From contig CM048844.1 of the NCBI GenBank assembly GCA_026545765.1, forward strand, positions 58,004,932 to 58,068,931: DNA of 64,000 nucleotides, read 5' to 3'. Source of the DNA: Plantago major (lineage: Eukaryota; Streptophyta; Magnoliopsida; Lamiales; Plantaginaceae). Below, one piece after another: positions 45,118-56,216 of this stretch (position 1 is its first letter; each line of letters starts with the position of its first letter). The translations under genes and the position numbers were made by a program. The notes beneath the pieces are model-generated. The model made no database searches, had not been told where the DNA came from, and saw only the letters and a list, made by a program, of their open reading frames with translations.

Positions 45118-46386
45118 ATGTGGTACTTCCATCTAGCACCTCGTTTGAAAAGATTGTATGCTTCAAGTGCTTCTACGGAAAAAATGCGGTGGCACAAGGA
45201 GCGAGTAATCACGGATAATGCAGAAGATGGTAGAATGGACCATCCAGCAGACTCACCCGCATGGAAATCGTTTGACAAGACATATCCAGAGTTTGCAGCC
45301 GAATCTAGAAATGTACGATTGGGACTTTGTACGAATGGTTTTAACCCGTTCGGGAGTGAACGTAAATACTCTTGTTGGCCAGTTATGCTCACACCGTACA
45401 ATCTGCCCCCCGGTGAGTGCATGAAGGAGCCATTCATGTTTCTGACTGCGTTGGTGCCTGGGCCGAAAGATCCTGGACTGACATTGGATGTTTTCTTGCA
45501 ACCCCTAATCAAGGAGCTGATCGAGTTGTGGACGGATGGTATCCCTGCATATGATGTGTCGACAAAAAAGAACTTCACCTTGAGAGCAGCTCTTCTTTGG
45601 ACCGTGAGTGACTTCCCTGCGTACTCCATGCAATCTCGAAGGAAAACCGCAGGGAAATATGCATGTCCACATTGCTTGGAGGATACAGATGCATTTAGAC
45701 TGAAGGGTAGTGGAAAATTTTGTTGGTTTGATTGTCATCGTAGGCTGCTAGAAAGTGACCATCCGTTCACGAAGAACAAGGATCAATTCTTGAAAAATAA
45801 AGTAGTCAACAAAAAAGCCCCGACAAGACTTACTGGTGCACAAATTCTTGCGGAGATTGATAGGTTGGGTCTTATGAAGGTCACTGAACTTGGGTGGATG
45901 AAGCATAATGAGAAAATTGGTAAAACATGTGGTTGGAGGAAGAGAAGCATCTTCTGGGACTTGCGTTACTGGAGCAGTCTTCTTATCCGTCACAACTTAG
46001 ATTTCATGCACATTGAGAAGAACGTGTTCGAGAACTTATTCAATACACTTTGCAACATTGAGGAAAAAACAAAGGACCATGCGAAGTCTAGATCCGAGTT
46101 GTCCACGTGGTGTAAAAGGCCTGAGTTGACAAAGAAGGATGAGAATGGTAAGTGGCCGAAAGCGTGCTACACAATTGACAACGCTTCTAGGTCAATTTTG
46201 TTTGATTGGGTGAGGGCATTGAGTTTCCCAGATAATTACACCTCAAATTTAGAGAGGTGTGTGGATTTGAAGAAGACAAAGGTTTATGGGATGAAGAGCC
46301 ACGACTGTCATGTGTTCATGGAGAGGCTTATCCCGGTAGCATTTCGAGAGCGCTCAAACACGTATGGACCGCTATCACCGAGTTGA
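45118..46386 (+). pseudogene. TNP2 transposase catalytic core (Transposase_21-like)
   Basis: An open frame of 422 codons. Motifs in order: KSFDKTYPEFAAESRNVRLG, YSCWPVMLTPYNLPP, GIPAYDVSTKKNFTLRAALL, TVSDFPAYSM, YACPHCLEDTDAF, CWFDCHRRLL and LLIRHNLDFMHIEKNVFENL. These are the hallmarks of CACTA TNP2 transposases, which cut at the CACTA ends and join the element to new sites. It is open here but lacks its N-terminus in frame and runs out of frame at about 46,340-46,386, just before the DUF4218 region. Confidence 0.93.
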
Positions 46387-46920
46387 GCTTATTTTTCAAA
46401 AATTTAGGCACAAGGGTGGTTCATGATAAAGTGTTGGAAAATCTTGAAAGGAACATACCATTGATTCTATGCAAGCTCGAGCGTATCTTTCCACCGAGCT
46501 GGTTTGATTCTATGGAGCACTTGTCGGTTCACCTTCCTCATGAAGCGAGACTTCTTTGGACGTTCGATGTCGATGGATGTATCCATTCGAGAGGTACTTG
46601 GGGAAATTGAAGAAGTATGTCAACAACAAAGGTAAACTGAAGGTTCGATTGCCAATGCCTTCGAGAGAAGCGCAACCTTCGCTCTTATTACTTTGACGAA
46701 CACGTCCCTACGAAGACATCAAGGCCACTTTCGAACGCAGACACATTCGTAGTTCAAGCGGATGATGAGTTTTCCTATCATCTTCGGTATCGGGAGACCT
46801 CTTGGTGCGACTAAGAAAGAATATCTTACGGATAAAGAGTTGAAAGCAGCTCAATATTATGTCCTCACGGATTGTGCTGAGGTTGACCAGTATATGGTAC
46901 TATTTGCGAGGTGAGCAACC
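46340..46920 (+). pseudogene. TNP2 C-terminal DUF4218-like region
   Basis: In the next frame: AITELSLFFKNLGTRVVHDK, then LERIFPPSWFDSMEHLSVHL, the usual DUF4218 signature after the TNP2 core. More frame changes lead to LGATKKEYLTDKELKAAQYY and a donor near 46,910. Confidence 0.85.
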
Positions 46921-47139
46921 ATTTATTTAAATTTTAATATAACTACGCAAGTCTCTACTTCAATTATAGACTTATCATCGAACCAATGTTTGCGCTTTTT
47001 CAAAAGCGTTGTTTGAAGAAAATCCTCGGATGACGGAGGATACAATAGAGAACTACTTGACTCTAAAATTCTACTGAATTTCAGTTGGTTCGGCGTATGT
47101 CCGAATCCAATTAACAATGTCACATGCATATACTTAAAG

Positions 47140-47867
47140 GCTCTCAGAAGGCCATTCAAAAGGTCTACACATTCCGGGTTATATAGTGAATGGCCTTAGG
47201 TTCCACAATTTGAATGTAACACGGCCATGGCGACAAGCAACTCCGGGTGTGTGTTAAGGCAAAAGATTATGGAGACGCTACTTTGTTTGATTTCCACGGC
47301 AAGCTAAAACGAATTGTGAGGATTGAATATTCTGGCTTGCCATTGAAACGAACCTTCTTGTTTGATGTTGAGTGGTATGATCCTAATCCTCGAGGTACGA
47401 GGAAGAACGAGCAGTATGAAATGGTTGATGTGAACCAAAAGAAGAGGTACCGAACCAAGTATGAACCATTTATTACGGCGACTCAAGCACGACAAGTGGT
47501 GTTTCTTGAATATCCAAGGAAACGCGATAAGGGGGAATGGTTAGCTGCGGTACCTATTCGTGCTCGCTCGAAAATGGAGTAGATTGAGAAAGACGACTCA
47601 ATTACCAACTCGTACCAACAAGAGGATGTCGATAAACAAGCAGAAGATCCCATAGAAGCAGATGATGAGTTGTTTGATCTGCACGAGGACCAATATGCAG
47701 ACTTAGAGGATGGCGATAATGGTATATTATTACATGTGTTATTATAATCTGTTCTGTATTATAACTCGTACTAACACATTTTATTGTATTTATTACATGT
47801 TTTCGCAGATGCCGCGACAGAGGCCGTCCACCTATCGTCCCCCACCACGCAGCCGGCCGCAGGATAG
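47140..47867 (+). pseudogene. TNP2 C-terminal DUF4216-like exons
   Basis: The frame open at 47,247-47,582 gives DYGDATLFDFHGKLKRIVRI and YDPNPRGTRKNEQYEMVDVN, the DUF4216 pattern of CACTA transposases, then one TAG at 47,580 and an acidic tail to a donor (ATAATG|GTATAT, about 47,720). Spliced to the acceptor at 47,808 the tail would end at TAG 47,865. That exon is also the start of the next gene in another frame. Confidence 0.8.
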
Positions 47868-49316
47868 TAGTGGTGGGTCGGGGACAGTCGACGACGAGGA
47901 GGCTCCGATGGTCGAGCGGCCAGTCTCGGATTCGAGACCCCGGCGAGAGAGCGGCCGTGGCTCTACCAACAGACCTGACACATCTTTGGAGGACGACCAC
48001 GACGATTGTCCCTACCTCGTGTTCGATCCAAACCATCCCAACGTCACGTGGGACGGCTTGCCAGTTATTTTCCCTGTTGGTCCTGCCAAGTAAGTATTAT
48101 ACATTCTTCTTAAATATGTAAAACATAACTTATAATGATAGTTGACAAGTATAAGTTGTTGTACTAAAGTAATATATATTCGTTTCTTGTATCTTATACA
48201 TTGACAACAGCTTATGGCCTCGGGAGGTGCAATACAAACTAGGTGACATCTTCTGGAGCAGGAGAGAGCCACCGGGGCAGGGTGGTGAGTGTTGGAGCCA
48301 CATCTCGGAGTGCATGAGGGCCGATTACTTCGATGAGCTGAGGGTAAGTTAAAATATGGCATTCCTTCGTTTGTAATTATAATCGTTTTAATATGAGTGG
48401 TATGTTAGCCACTGTATGTGAGTGGTATGTTAGCCACTTTATTTGGGTGATATGTTAGTCACCATTGTGTTAGTAAAATTTAGGACAATGTGAGTGGTAT
48501 GTTAGCCACTTTGTTTGGGTGATATGTTAGTCACAGTATATGTTATGTTGTTGTATCTTGTTAAATTGATGTAACATGGTGAGGTTATACATGTATTGAC
48601 TTTGGATGTTGTATGAAATTGGGAGTGTAGAAGGAGTACTTCATTCCCAGCAGGTTGATCCCACAGATCTGGCGTGTTTACGATACTGTGGGATCCAAAC
48701 TGTACAGGGATATGGTCTGTTCGTGGAAGGCCATTCGGGATCGGGGTGGCGAAATCCCTCCACAGGTTGATGCAGCGGAGTGGGCCCTTTGGGATGCCTA
48801 CTGGCGCCGAACTGATGTCCAGGACGTTGCCTACACCAACAGGCGGAACCGGGCATCCCAGTCTGACGGAAGTCGTTCACCACCTTGGGAGGTGATCTCA
48901 TCACCGATTATTATCAATCGTGCGTATATATGTGTTTTGCAATCTAGCATTACGTGTATGTATGAAGTCTCTGCGCTCTATTACTTGTAGATGATAAATT
49001 GTTGACTAGATCTGGTTTGATTCGGTGTGGGGAGGTGACATCCAAGTATGCCATCTTCAAGAAGGCCAGCGGAAGGGGTATGGACCAATGTCGGGCCTCG
49101 TCTATTCTTGTATGTTTATGTTGCTTAAAGTTCATATTTGTACACTATTACAAGTTAATTTTTAAAGCGATGGATCATGATATCTGCTATTTACGATTTC
49201 AGGCTGAGGTTGATGCTCAGGTGGCGAGGCAGGAGGACGAGACAGGTGATGTGTTGTCAACTGAACAAGTTGACAACATCTTCCTAGAGGTCAACAAACC
49301 GAACAAGAAAGGATGA
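47809..49316 (+). CDS. Second En/Spm protein gene (Transposase_24-like), five putative exons
   Basis: Putative exons: 47,809-48,090 (MPRQRPSTYRPPPRSRPQDS, Pro/Arg-rich then acidic), about 48,211-48,342 (YKLGDIFWSRREPPGQGG), about 48,631-48,900 (PQIWRVYDTVGSKLYRDMVC), about 49,020-49,110 (TSKYAIFKKASGRGMDQC) and 49,203-49,316 (ending NIFLEVNKPNKKG). Order and motifs fit the plant En/Spm Transposase_24 family, thought to be the element's DNA-binding partner protein. I did not verify every phase, and frame breaks in exon 3-4 are possible. The gene lies directly downstream of, and overlaps, the TNP2 gene. Confidence 0.6.
48388..48545 (+). repeat. Intronic tandem GTGGTATGTTAGCCAC repeat
   Basis: Several copies of GAGTGGTATGTTAGCCACTT and GGGTGATATGTTAGTCAC lie between exons of the second gene. 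Element A has the same array reversed at 23,330-23,450. Confidence 0.85.
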
Positions 49317-49754
49317 ATATATGGACTCGGGAGCCTCGGTTTGAGCCTGGCTAGTCCGGGGTGCTCCTCATCATCATCATCCCATGATCAGACGTCCGGT
49401 TTACACAGGACGAGTCTGAAATGGTGCGATCGCGGTCCGAAACAGTTGCTCTAACTCAAGAGATGCGGCGTCGCCAAGAACAAAGGGAGGAAACGAGCAC
49501 CTTGATTCTGATGGAGCGATTCATGTCCTTCGCCATCACCCACCCGTCTGATAGCTAGTTAGTTATGTATTCGTATGTTCGGATTTTTTTTCATATTTAC
49601 ACTTGTGTGGATAATTTCTCCAGTTCCGGATATTACTTTTTTTATTCAAAATTTATTGAAATATTTTCCATATTATTCATTTATTATCCAACATTATATT
49701 GATTAAATAGGTGAACTACGAAAAACAGGGATTAATATGAAATAAATAGTGACG

Positions 49755-50165
49755 GATTAATAGTGACGGAATTAATGACGGATTCACGGTGGCGGAAATT
49801 CACGGTGGCGGAATTTGATTCCGTCACTAATTCAATAAAATGTTGACGGATAGAATCTATCCGTCGCTAAAAATAACGACGGATAGATTCTATCCGTCGT
49901 CCGGTTCTTGACGGATAGATTCTATCCATCGCTAAAGGTAACGACGGATAGATTCTATCCGTCGTTACATATAACGACGGATAGATTCTATCCGTCGTTA
50001 TATTTCGATTAAAAAAAAAAGTCAAATATATAATCTGTCGCGAATTGGACGACGGATTATCTATCCGTCGGTCCAACTCCAGCGGGGCGACGGATTTTTT
50101 ATCCGTCGCCAGGGCTGGGGCGACGGATCGTTGGGCTGAAGCGATGGATCTATCCGTCGCCCCAG
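49755..50165. repeat. Subterminal CCGTCG repeats, element B, 3' side
   Basis: Dense palindromes of the GACGGATAGATTCTATCCGT type, at least eight units, ending just before the CACTA terminus. They match A 21,755-22,050 in reverse. Confidence 0.9.
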
Positions 50166-50183
50166 CCCAGTTTTTTTGTAGTG

Positions 50184-51120
50184 TTAACGTGTAACATTTA
50201 ATTTATTTAATGTTATCTTGCAAATTTGGACTATTACAAATGAAGGTTGAATTGTCACACTCGATGTTAATTAATAGTTCGACTTATTCAATCCAACAAC
50301 TTCGTGTGAAAATATTTGTAGGACAGACATATCCCAGTGGTGATAACGCTAAAAGCTTCTGAAAGAGTCACACATGTCATGTTCACATTATATATAAAAG
50401 TCGTGAAACATGACTTAGGGTGAAAAAATCAGAAGCTAATTCACCAGATTTCATCAAACTTGAGTAAAGAATGTTATGACACGGTGTTTTGTAGATTTTG
50501 TTGGGATTTTTTATCTGCGTGTATCATTAATAATTAAAAAATTAGAAATATGCACAAGCTCATGTGCAAAATCATTTCAAACTTCTAACAAAGTTAAAAA
50601 AAAATATTATATCTTGAACACTTAATCGATTATGCCAACGCATTACATAAATTTCAGAAGTTTTCGATTGATATGTCGACTATTAATCTACAAGGTAATG
50701 ATCATTTTTTGTTAATATATTCTGTTAGATTGTTCTTTATTACATGACATATATATTCCATTAAATCATTAAAAAAATGGGTAATATTTTCACTTAAATA
50801 GATTCTTATTGGTTAACGTCTATTTTAGTGTAGAGATAAGCCAACATATGATGAATATAGTACCTAGATTTATCGAATATGAATCATGCATTCATATTCG
50901 GAATAAATCACATTGAGATTTTAAATTATTATGATGACTAACACACCTATATAGATGTATACTAAGATATTCTCTTGACATGTATAGTACTCGAAAACAT
51001 TGAGCACACATAAGCTTTCCTCAGAGTTACGTAAAAATCCCTGAATTATTTTATAGTGTAATGTATAAAAAATAAAGGAGGAGGGAAGAGGAGAATGACT
51101 GAGGGGTGAAAATTCAAACG
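50184..51120. other. AT-rich non-coding DNA
   Basis: Right of element B I see no gene, terminal repeat or RNA gene up to the start of the degenerate tandem array. Confidence 0.5.
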
Positions 51121-51139
51121 AACCTATAAAGTTTAATAA

Positions 51140-52775
51140 TAAAAGTAAGCTCACAACAAACTTGGGAGCTCGATTTGGATGGTAAAGTCTACTCAAATAA
51201 TGATACAATTCCAACTTAGGAACTGAATCCGATAGTGTAGAATTTTTCAAATTGAGTGGATAAACCCAACTTTAGAGTGAGATAATTCCAACTTTAAGAG
51301 ATTCGAAAAACATTTTCTTTTTTCAACCTTTTCTTATTCTCTGGTGCTGAAAATTGAAAAAGTGACCAAGTAGGTGGTAGTAGAAAACTGAAGAAAAGGT
51401 TGTGGGGAGTTTTGTAGAAGAATGACAAAGGTGGGACTTTTAATGTAAATTAAAGAAGAAATTATAAGAAAAGTTAAAAAAGAAAAGTTAAAATAGCAAA
51501 AAAAAGCATTATAAAATTAACGAATCTTTAATTTTTTGGTTATGATTATAATTAGTTTCAAATTGTAGTACAAAATTAGAAATAATTCGTTATTGTTCAA
51601 CTATGGTACCTAATCTAACAAAGGCAAGTTTTGTAAATAGTTGATACGGTTAAATACTCTAACTATGTATAATTTCAATTTAGTTACTCAATTCGAAGCA
51701 TAAATGAATTTTACGCATGGTATGATTCAAACTTGGGAATTCAATTCGAAAAGTAACTCAACTGTAATTAGAACTTGGGAACTCAATTCTAAGAGATGAT
51801 TCTAACGTGGGAAATCAATTCGAATGTCGAACCAACTCTAATAATGAGATAATTACAACTTGGAACTCAATTCGAGGAATAAACCGCACTACATGGGGAG
51901 AAACTATAATAAATGAATGATTCAAGCTTAGGAACTCAATTAGAAGGTAAATAAAAATTAGATAATTTGAATTTAGAAACTCAATTCGAATGGCAAATAA
52001 ACTATAATAATGAGATAAATCTACTTGAAAACTTAATTTGAATGTCAAACCAACTATAAGAATGATATTATTCAAACTTGAAAACTTAGTTCGAATGGTA
52101 AACTCATCCTTGAGAATTGGATAGTTCCAACTTGGGAACTCAACATCAAGGAAATGCAAACAAATATTGGAAGAACGGCATAATTCCAACTTAGTAAATT
52201 AATCTGAAGAGTAAACTATTAACAATGAGATTATTTCAAATTGAAAATTGAATTCAAAGGTTAAACTCAACTTTAAGAATAGAATAATTCATAATCAAGA
52301 ACTCCATTTGAAGGGCAAAACAACTCAAAAATATTATAATTTTAACTTGAGAACTCTAAGGGAAGGATAAACCATGCTTTTAGAGAATTATATAAAAATA
52401 AGATAATTATGACTTAGTAACTTAACTTGAACGGTAAACATATTCTATGAATGAGATCAGTCAGACTTGAAAGCTCTATTAGAAGTGTAAACCACATTAT
52501 ATGGAGAAATACCCTAAAAATGTGATAATTCTATTTGAGAACTCAATATGGAGGGTAAACAAACTCTAAGATTGTGATAATGAAAATTTTGGATCTATAT
52601 TTGAGAACTAAACAATACTATATGTAGAAAGTACTTTAATGAAGGGATACTTCCAACTGATGGACTATATTCAAATGTAAATCAACGATAATAATAAGAT
52701 CATTTCGATTTGGAAACTAAATTGGTAGGATAAATTCAACTTTTATGACTATGATAAGTCTAACTTGGAAACAAC
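51140..52775. repeat. Highly degenerate tandem array, unit about 50-60 bp
   Basis: A unit close to AACTTGGGAACTCAATTCGA, followed by a TAAAC-rich and TAAT-rich half, recurs about twenty times. Examples lie near 51,165, 51,210, 51,731, 51,773, 51,857, 51,970, 52,075, 52,130, 52,346, 52,411 and 52,467. Copies differ strongly and spacing varies. No coding frame survives. It looks like an old minisatellite. Confidence 0.8.
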
Positions 52776-52784
52776 TGCTGATGT

Positions 52785-53345
52785 TAGGGGTGTATTTCGA
52801 ACCGAACAATTGGCTTAATGGACGTTCGTTCGTTCGATAAGCCGTATGTTCGGTTCGTGTTCGTGTTCGACGAATATCACAACCTTTTGTTCGTGTTCGG
52901 TTCGATGACATTTCAAAAAGTTCGTGTTCGTTTGTTAACGATCGATTGTTCGGTTCGTCAAAGACATAAAATTAAATATAATACAATAAAAATAAAAAAC
53001 TTTCAACTAAAATGTCCTAAAACCGTTACATAAACATAAAAATCACAATAACATGTCATAAAAATTGTGGTTCACACATTATGTATTGCATAAATATTGC
53101 ATAATTATTTATAATTATATAAATATAATTACTAATAGTTATATAGTATTAATATATATAGTATAATTATATTATATATTTAATTTGTTCGCGAACCGTT
53201 TACTACCGAACAATAATAAATATGTTCGAGTTCGGTTCGTTATATACACGAACATGTTCGCAAACTGTTCGGTTCAGTCAAACTTGAACACAAATCGAGC
53301 GTTGACCGAAAATTTTCACGAACGTTCAGTTCATTTACACCCCTA
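52785..53345. mobile_element. hAT-like MITE, 561 bp, 8-bp target duplication with one change
   Basis: Its ends are TAGGGGTGTATTTCGAACCG and, reversed, TAGGGGTGTAAATGAACTGA. The flanks are GCTGATGT (52,777-52,784) and GCTGATAT (53,346-53,353). Inside are many CGAAC/GTTCG units in both orientations, which could fold extensively. No coding capacity. Confidence 0.88.
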
Positions 53346-53381
53346 GCTGATATGATTTACAAGGAGATGTTTAACAATGTT

Positions 53382-53523
53382 GGGGGGGGGGGGGGGGGGG
53401 TATTGTTAATCTATTAAGTTACACTCTGAAAACTACATCCCCCACCGGGAGGGATACTCTCTAGGCGGAGAAACTCTTCTCGATCTTCTCTCTACTTTTC
53501 TGATTTTGGAGGGGGGGGGGGGG
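53382..53523. repeat. Two poly(G) runs
   Basis: G19 at 53,382-53,400 and G13 at 53,511-53,523, separated by 110 bp that includes CATCCCCCACCGGGAGGGAT. Origin unclear; run lengths may be sequencing-sensitive. Confidence 0.85.
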
Positions 53524-54195
53524 TGTTGGTGAAAAACCGGTACATGTGAAATTATGTTTGTTGAGTAATAATCTTTGTGTGTGTGTGCTAACCCTATTGA
53601 TTGTATTGTATACTTTTGTATTTTATTTTAGTTCGGATATAAGGGATTCAACTTTTTTTAAAAACATGTGTTTGTACTAACATGTCAAATATATAATGCT
53701 CCTATATATATGTTATCACCCGTCGCGTCCCGAACGGGTTAAGGTTGAATCCTACCCTTTTCAAAGCATATCCTTCACGATGAGTCGTATTTTTATTTTC
53801 AATATAATTATCATAATGAAAAAAGACTCAATAATAGAGTATTGGATGAAGAAGGACTACCCACCGACACCACGACCAACCAACGTTGTTTACAAGTAAG
53901 TTTGACTATCATATTTTCTCGATTAATTTATTTTGTCCTTCCCTTTATATTTATTATTAAAAGTAAATTATACCGTGGCGATTACTAGTTAAATAAAAAA
54001 AAACCATCTAATTTTGTTCTATGTCTTTTGGTATCTCAATTAAAACATGTTAAACTATTACTTTATGTCGTAACATATTTATATCAATTCCAATAGAAGA
54101 ATTTTTAAGGTTTCTTTAATCATTTAAAAGTCCTTAAAATCTAAATAAATACTTTTAATAGGGGATTTTTATGAGCTACAAACTAACGACGAGGA
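53524..54195. other. AT-rich non-coding DNA
   Basis: No convincing gene. A short frame at 53,696-53,899 has no family features. Confidence 0.5.
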
Positions 54196-54330
54196 AGGCT
54201 CTGTTCTCTTCGTCTAAACAGAACTGAACTGAATTGTAGTATAAAAAGCAACTAAGCAGAACTAAACAGAACTGAATGAATCTGAACTAAATTGAAATTA
54301 ATGAGTTTTCAGATGAAAAGAACAGAGCCT
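54196..54330. mobile_element. Small MITE-like inverted-repeat element, 135 bp
   Basis: The ends AGGCTCTGTTCTCTTCGTCT and, reversed, AGGCTCTGTTCTTTTCATCT match at 18 of 20 positions. The interior is rich in CAGAACTGAA units. No clear target duplication, so the superfamily is undecided. Confidence 0.72.
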
Positions 54331-54519
54331 AAGTCTTCTGAGAGACAGTTTCTAGATAATTTATCTAGAGACAACCCTATATTGTCAAGAAAATCATCGA
54401 TGTTATTAATCAGAACGTCTATGTTCTCAACATTTACCTTCACCTTATCCTTCGTGTTGACACCTTGGTGCTTCAACAAAACAGTCAATTCCAAGAATTT
54501 TCAACATCGAAACATTGCC

Positions 54520-54870
54520 AACACCCCTACACCCTATGCCTTAACAAGACAAGTGACAAGCAATTTAAAGTGTGGTCATGAGCCGCTCAAAATATAATTA
54601 TGGACTATACTAATTACACCCCTCCACCCTATATTCTCAAGCAAGCAAGTGGCAAGTAATTTAAGATGTAATCATAGATCACCTCACAAAACGCACTAAT
54701 AGCACTACCCCTACACCCTATGCCTACGAGGAAGCAAGTGGCAAGAAATTTAAGTAGTGTCTTGCCGTTCATGATGATCACCCATTTTTACTACACCCCT
54801 CCACCCTATGCCGTCGAGGTCCCAAATGGCAAGTAATTTAAGATAATCAATCATAGTCACCAAAATTTTA
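54520..54870. repeat. Tandem repeat, four units of about 90 bp
   Basis: CACCCCTACACCCTATGCC-type starts lie at about 54,522, 54,617, 54,706 and 54,793, each followed by AAGTGGCAAGTAATTTAAG and a TCAT-containing segment. A diverged copy is at 38,450-38,600. Confidence 0.85.
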
Positions 54871-56037
54871 AGGTTTTTTGATTCATAACATCGATGATTT
54901 ATTTGACAATATAGATCGTTTTTATATAAGTTATCTATAAACCGCATTTTGAGAGAATTTGTGTAATCTAATTTAATAGTATACTTATACACATACCTTT
55001 GTGCAAGAACTGGAACATATGGTTCATACGTTTTTTCTAAATCTTGTTCCATTCTATTTTGACTAACAATAACAATAGAAGAAGTCAAAGACAAAATCTT
55101 CGTCTTTTAAAAATATAATAGCATACCAGCTGCTAGCCCTGAAATTGGTATATGGAGGAGAGGCAGCCGCTTGATAGTCATTTGGTGACTTTAGTTTCAG
55201 ATTTTAGACATTTCCTTCACTTACCATGGGAAAGGTAGGTAGTAGAAGTAATTTAGTTGCCAATAAATTAAACTAGTTAATTAACTTAGCATGTTTCGAA
55301 TTCGATGGGAATGTTCCTACAACCGGATTCAAGTGAGCCCTTTCTGAATTTTGATATAACCCAGCTGTCTAAGGACCGATAATTTTTCATTGAAAAAAGA
55401 TAATAATAATAATATAATATCATACATGGTATTTTTATCACTATTTTGGTAGTATCAACTAGTTGAAGACTTGAAAGTCATGAATGGGCATTGAACATAT
55501 AGGTTTGTGAACCCTCGTGGAAAGACTAATCACTAATAGTACTATATACTATATACTACATTTGAATGGACCAACAATTTCACCCTTGTCTATCAAACTT
55601 GCATTGGATTGTCAATATTCAACACAACCTTTATTGACATTGTGTATATTATTACTCTACCAAGTTGAAGTGGTAATATAACTCATTTTCACCTAAACAA
55701 CTCATAATTAAAAATATACAAAATAAATCGAATGGGTAATTATTAATATAACAAGGATATTAGAGGTTGTTTGACTGTGAAAATCAGGTTAATAATTATT
55801 GGTACATTTTGCATAGTCACTTCTAATGTGAATTTATACTCAGGTCAGCAGCAGGGGAGTCAAAATTTGCATTCTTGGACTAAGTTGTTAACAAACAACA
55901 TGAACACGTCATCACTGGTGTTGCATTTACAGATTTGCCCTTTGAGTCCCAAAAGTAAGCATGACTTGAACATGGAGGTCATATTTGGAATTCCACAGGT
56001 TGAAAGTTTCAACATCTACGTACATATATAACCAACT
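54871..56037. other. Non-coding DNA upstream of the PIP gene
   Basis: No gene recognised. The last few hundred bases probably belong to the PIP promoter. Confidence 0.5.
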
Positions 56038-56038
56038 T

Positions 56039-56044
56039 GGTCAA
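56039..56044 (-). promoter_or_regulatory. W-box (TTGACC) upstream of the PIP gene
   Basis: GGTCAA on the plus strand is TTGACC reversed, the WRKY-factor site. It lies about 55 bp upstream of the TATA box, which suits a defence-induced gene. Such short motifs also occur by chance. Confidence 0.4.
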
Positions 56045-56097
56045 CACGTATACATTAGAAAACTTAACATATTTTACAAAGTCAGAATTCTTTCCCC

Positions 56098-56105
56098 TAT
56101 ATAAA
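56098..56105 (+). promoter_or_regulatory. TATA box of the PIP gene
   Basis: CCCCTATATAAAC is a near-ideal plant TATA context. It predicts a start near 56,130 and a 5' leader of about 85 nt. Confidence 0.7.
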
Positions 56106-56216
56106 CATGACAAATCACACATTGTTAATCATATCAATCTTCATTCCACAATCAACGTTCAACACGAACATTTCCAAAATTTCTTCCATTCTACTAATCA
56201 ATACAGATCAACGAAG

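Larger units (their letters stand above)
41230..50183 (+). mobile_element. CACTA (En/Spm) transposon B, 8.95 kb
   Basis: It starts CACTACAAGAAAATCCGG (41,230) and ends TTTTTTTGTAGTG (50,183). The left flank is GTT, and on the right GTT appears only if it overlaps the last G of the terminus (50,183-50,185), so one base may have been lost at that junction. Inside are CCGTCG subterminal repeats, a TNP2-type transposase gene and a second En/Spm-type gene in plus orientation. It is homologous to element A but inverted to it. A 1.1-kb CACTA element is nested at 41,592-42,712. Confidence 0.95.

Noticed and set aside
49755..50165. Regularly repeated palindromes that might suggest a CRISPR array
   Set aside because: Units vary, spacing is irregular, there are no unique spacers or cas genes, and the position is the subterminal region of a plant CACTA element.
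51815..52189. A 124-codon minus-strand frame
   Set aside because: It lies in the degenerate tandem array, has no conserved motif and follows the array's periodicity.
53696..53899. 67-codon frame after the poly(G) runs
   Set aside because: No signal peptide, domain or promoter context; composition matches surrounding AT-rich DNA.
56037..56216. Longer N-terminus for the PIP precursor
   Set aside because: It would start upstream of the TATA box and bury the signal peptide; the ATG at 56,217 gives a standard secreted precursor.
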